Part shown: positions 5,671 to 6,946 of the stretch, one piece after another
How the letters are laid out: the number at the start of each line of letters is the position of its first letter
How positions within the stretch are numbered: the stretch's first letter is position 1
Assembly (NCBI GenBank): GCA_016219075.1
Contig: JACRCJ010000098.1
Coordinates: 1-6,946 of the forward strand
Length of the DNA stretch: 6,946 nucleotides
Source of the DNA: Deltaproteobacteria bacterium
GTDB taxonomy: Bacteria; Desulfobacterota; GWC2-55-46
Direction: 5' to 3'
The notes under the pieces: model-generated
The model's database searches: none
What the model was told of the DNA's origin: nothing
The model's input: only the letters and a program-made list of their open reading frames with translations
Position numbers and translations under genes: made by a program

Positions 5671-5703
5671 ACCCAAGGGTCTTTAAGCCCTGAAAGGGTT
5701 CAT
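5671..5703 (+). repeat. Dispersed palindromic repeat, copy C
   Basis: It reads ACCCAAGGGT, CTTTAA, GCCC-TGAAA-GGGTTCAT. Both hairpins (ACCC/GGGT and AGCCC/GGGTT) are kept although spacer and loop differ from copies A and B by one-base indels and substitutions. It lies in the gap between the GH57 gene and kdsC. Confidence 0.6.
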
Positions 5704-5740
5704 TTCAAAGAGGCCCCCTCAGCCGCGCCGGTCCTCCCCG

Positions 5741-6946
5741 CTAAAAGCTACGCACGCCGGCCCTCAAGGACGCCTTCATCTCCCCCGTCTTATCGAAGGA
5801 TACGGGAAAGAGGAAGGCAAGGCACGAGCCCTGGTAAATCTTCTCAAAGCCGCCCTCGGAGAGAGAGACCGTGTGTACCGGGAACCGCCATAAGGTCACG
5901 GGGCTGGCGGCCTCGATCTTCAAGGCGACCCCGGTATGGGTGTCTATAAGCTCTACCGCTTTTAGCCCTTTAAGCTCTCCGGTTGAGCCGAGGCCAATCG
6001 GTTCTCCTTCAAACTCCGGGGTGAAGCAGTAGCGGCAAACAGGGCCCTCGCAGCACGGGAGCAGGAGGTTAATCTCGACACAGAACCTGATTTTATTATC
6101 GGCCTGAAAAGCGCCTTTATTGAGGTTTTTTATCAGGTAATCGACGCTGAAGGAGGCCCCTTCGGCCGTTATCTCCTTGTTTAAAACGGCCTCAGTGCCA
6201 GCAACACTTCCCTTATGCGTCATGGAGACCCCGTTCTTTTTTAACTCGCATGAGTAAGCGGCGGAGTGAAAATCGCCGAGGTTTTTGTAAGTATTGGAGT
6301 AAAACGAATCGACGGTCTCGCCTTCTCCGAGGAACCTGTCTATGAAGCTGACCCTTCTCTCGTTGTCGTATTTCAGGTACCTGGCAAGCCCCTCTTCCTT
6401 CACCTTTACCATGTCGTGGATGCTCCTGGCCGCTCCTCCGTGGACCGCGCCCCCGGTGTACTCAAGCTTGTGGTGATAGCCCTCGAACCAGCGCGTAAGG
6501 GTGTTGGAGAGGTTTACGGAGACGGGTTTGAAGTCGATCTCCAAGACCGAACCGCCGGAGGCCGGGCTTACGAAGAGGTTAAGCTCCCTTGTCCTCAAGA
6601 CGGCCTCGTCGGCCCCGTCGGCGTCGAAATCCCCCGAGGCAGCGGTAGTGGTCCCGGGGAAAAACTCCGGGCCGCCCATCAAGTTCTCGGCCTCGATGAT
6701 GTTTTTATACGCCGCGGTCCTCAGATGCGGCAGATACAGCCCCCCGAAGACCCCGTGCCAGTAGGCGTCGTTACTCTGGGCCCGGTAGAGGTGGTCTGTA
6801 GCCGCGGCCGTCGCAGTGTCCGGCCCGGAGCGTGCCTCAAGGGCCCTGCTTACCATAAGCATCCTCTTGTGCAGCCAGTTGGACTCCGGGTACTTTGAGA
6901 AAAAGTTCCTCCATGTGCCGCCGTGCAGGAACCGTCTGGCGGTCTC
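5741..6946 (-). CDS. GH57 alpha-amylase / 4-alpha-glucanotransferase, C-terminal part
   Basis: The frame is open to the window edge, so the N-terminus is missing; 401 residues are visible. The first part carries family GH57 motifs: GGTWRNFFSKYPESNWLHKR, then LYRAQSNDAYWHGVFGGLYLPHLR, split here as LYRAQSNDAYWHGVFGG and LYLPHLR. This corresponds to the region just after the catalytic (beta/alpha)7 barrel. The remainder is the beta-rich C-terminal domain (DUF1926 type), ending with LWRFPVHTVSLSEGGF and YQGSCLAFLFPV. GH57 enzymes of this shape, about 650 residues long, cleave or transfer alpha-1,4-glucans. The catalytic glutamate and aspartate lie in the missing part, so amylase and glucanotransferase cannot be told apart. 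It is 111 bases upstream of kdsC on the same strand. A role in glycogen or maltodextrin turnover is inference. Confidence 0.9.
   Translation of the reverse strand, partial: ETARRFLHGGTWRNFFSKYPESNWLHKRMLMVSRALEARSGPDTATAAATDHLYRAQSNDAYWHGVFGGLYLPHLRTAAYKNIIEAENLMGGPEFFPGTTTAASGDFDADGADEAVLRTRELNLFVSPASGGSVLEIDFKPVSVNLSNTLTRWFEGYHHKLEYTGGAVHGGAARSIHDMVKVKEEGLARYLKYDNERRVSFIDRFLGEGETVDSFYSNTYKNLGDFHSAAYSCELKKNGVSMTHKGSVAGTEAVLNKEITAEGASFSVDYLIKNLNKGAFQADNKIRFCVEINLLLPCCEGPVCRYCFTPEFEGEPIGLGSTGELKGLKAVELIDTHTGVALKIEAASPVTLWRFPVHTVSLSEGGFEKIYQGSCLAFLFPVSFDKTGEMKASLRAGVRSF

Noticed and set aside
1..6946. CRISPR arrays, toxin-antitoxin pairs, prophage or insertion sequences.
   Set aside because: No regularly spaced repeats of the right form, no transposase or integrase motifs, and no small paired genes were seen on either strand.

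Overview
The window is a compact chromosomal segment of a diderm (LPS-bearing) bacterium. All convincing genes lie on the minus strand and read from high to low coordinates. The order kdsC-lptC-lptA-lptB-rpoN-hpf-ptsN is the conserved cell-envelope / sigma-54 / nitrogen-PTS cluster known from many Proteobacteria and related phyla. The GC-rich bases, frequent AGG (Arg) and ATA (Ile) codons, a long-form HPF, and a GH57 amylase-family gene next door fit a Desulfobacterota- or Nitrospirota-like organism. That placement is inference; nothing in the window fixes the taxon.

Layout, in transcription order. (1) 6946-5741: the C-terminal 401 residues of a GH57 alpha-amylase / 4-alpha-glucanotransferase, whose start lies outside the window. 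(2) 5740-5630: a short gap with a dispersed palindromic repeat. (3) 5629-5093: kdsC, the Kdo-8-phosphate phosphatase. (4) 5092-4914: a 179-bp gap with a near-consensus sigma-70 promoter (TTTACA-17-TATAAT) and a second repeat copy in the leader. (5) lptC (4913-4365), lptA (4262-3699) and lptB (3730-3008): LPS transport components. lptA and lptB overlap, and the lptA start region is preceded by a 38-bp direct duplicate of itself. (6) rpoN (2882-1431), sigma-54. (7) hpf (1312-746), a long-form ribosome hibernation factor with an 18-bp tandem repeat in its linker and its own candidate promoter. (8) ptsN (618-157), EIIA-Ntr, preceded by a large imperfect hairpin. (9) 156-1: a hairpin-rich, gene-free end with terminator-like elements and a third repeat copy.

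Together the genes make Kdo for the LPS inner core (KdsC), carry LPS across the envelope (LptB ATPase, LptC membrane anchor, LptA periplasmic bridge), and encode regulators that couple envelope, nitrogen/carbon status and dormancy (RpoN, HPF, PtsN). The genes themselves are conventional. I did not find a convincing new protein system. The points worth a second look are non-coding or repeat-based: the three-copy palindromic repeat, the duplicated lptA start, the hpf linker repeat, the ptsN leader hairpin, and a 13-bp motif shared by the lptC promoter spacer and the lptC start region.
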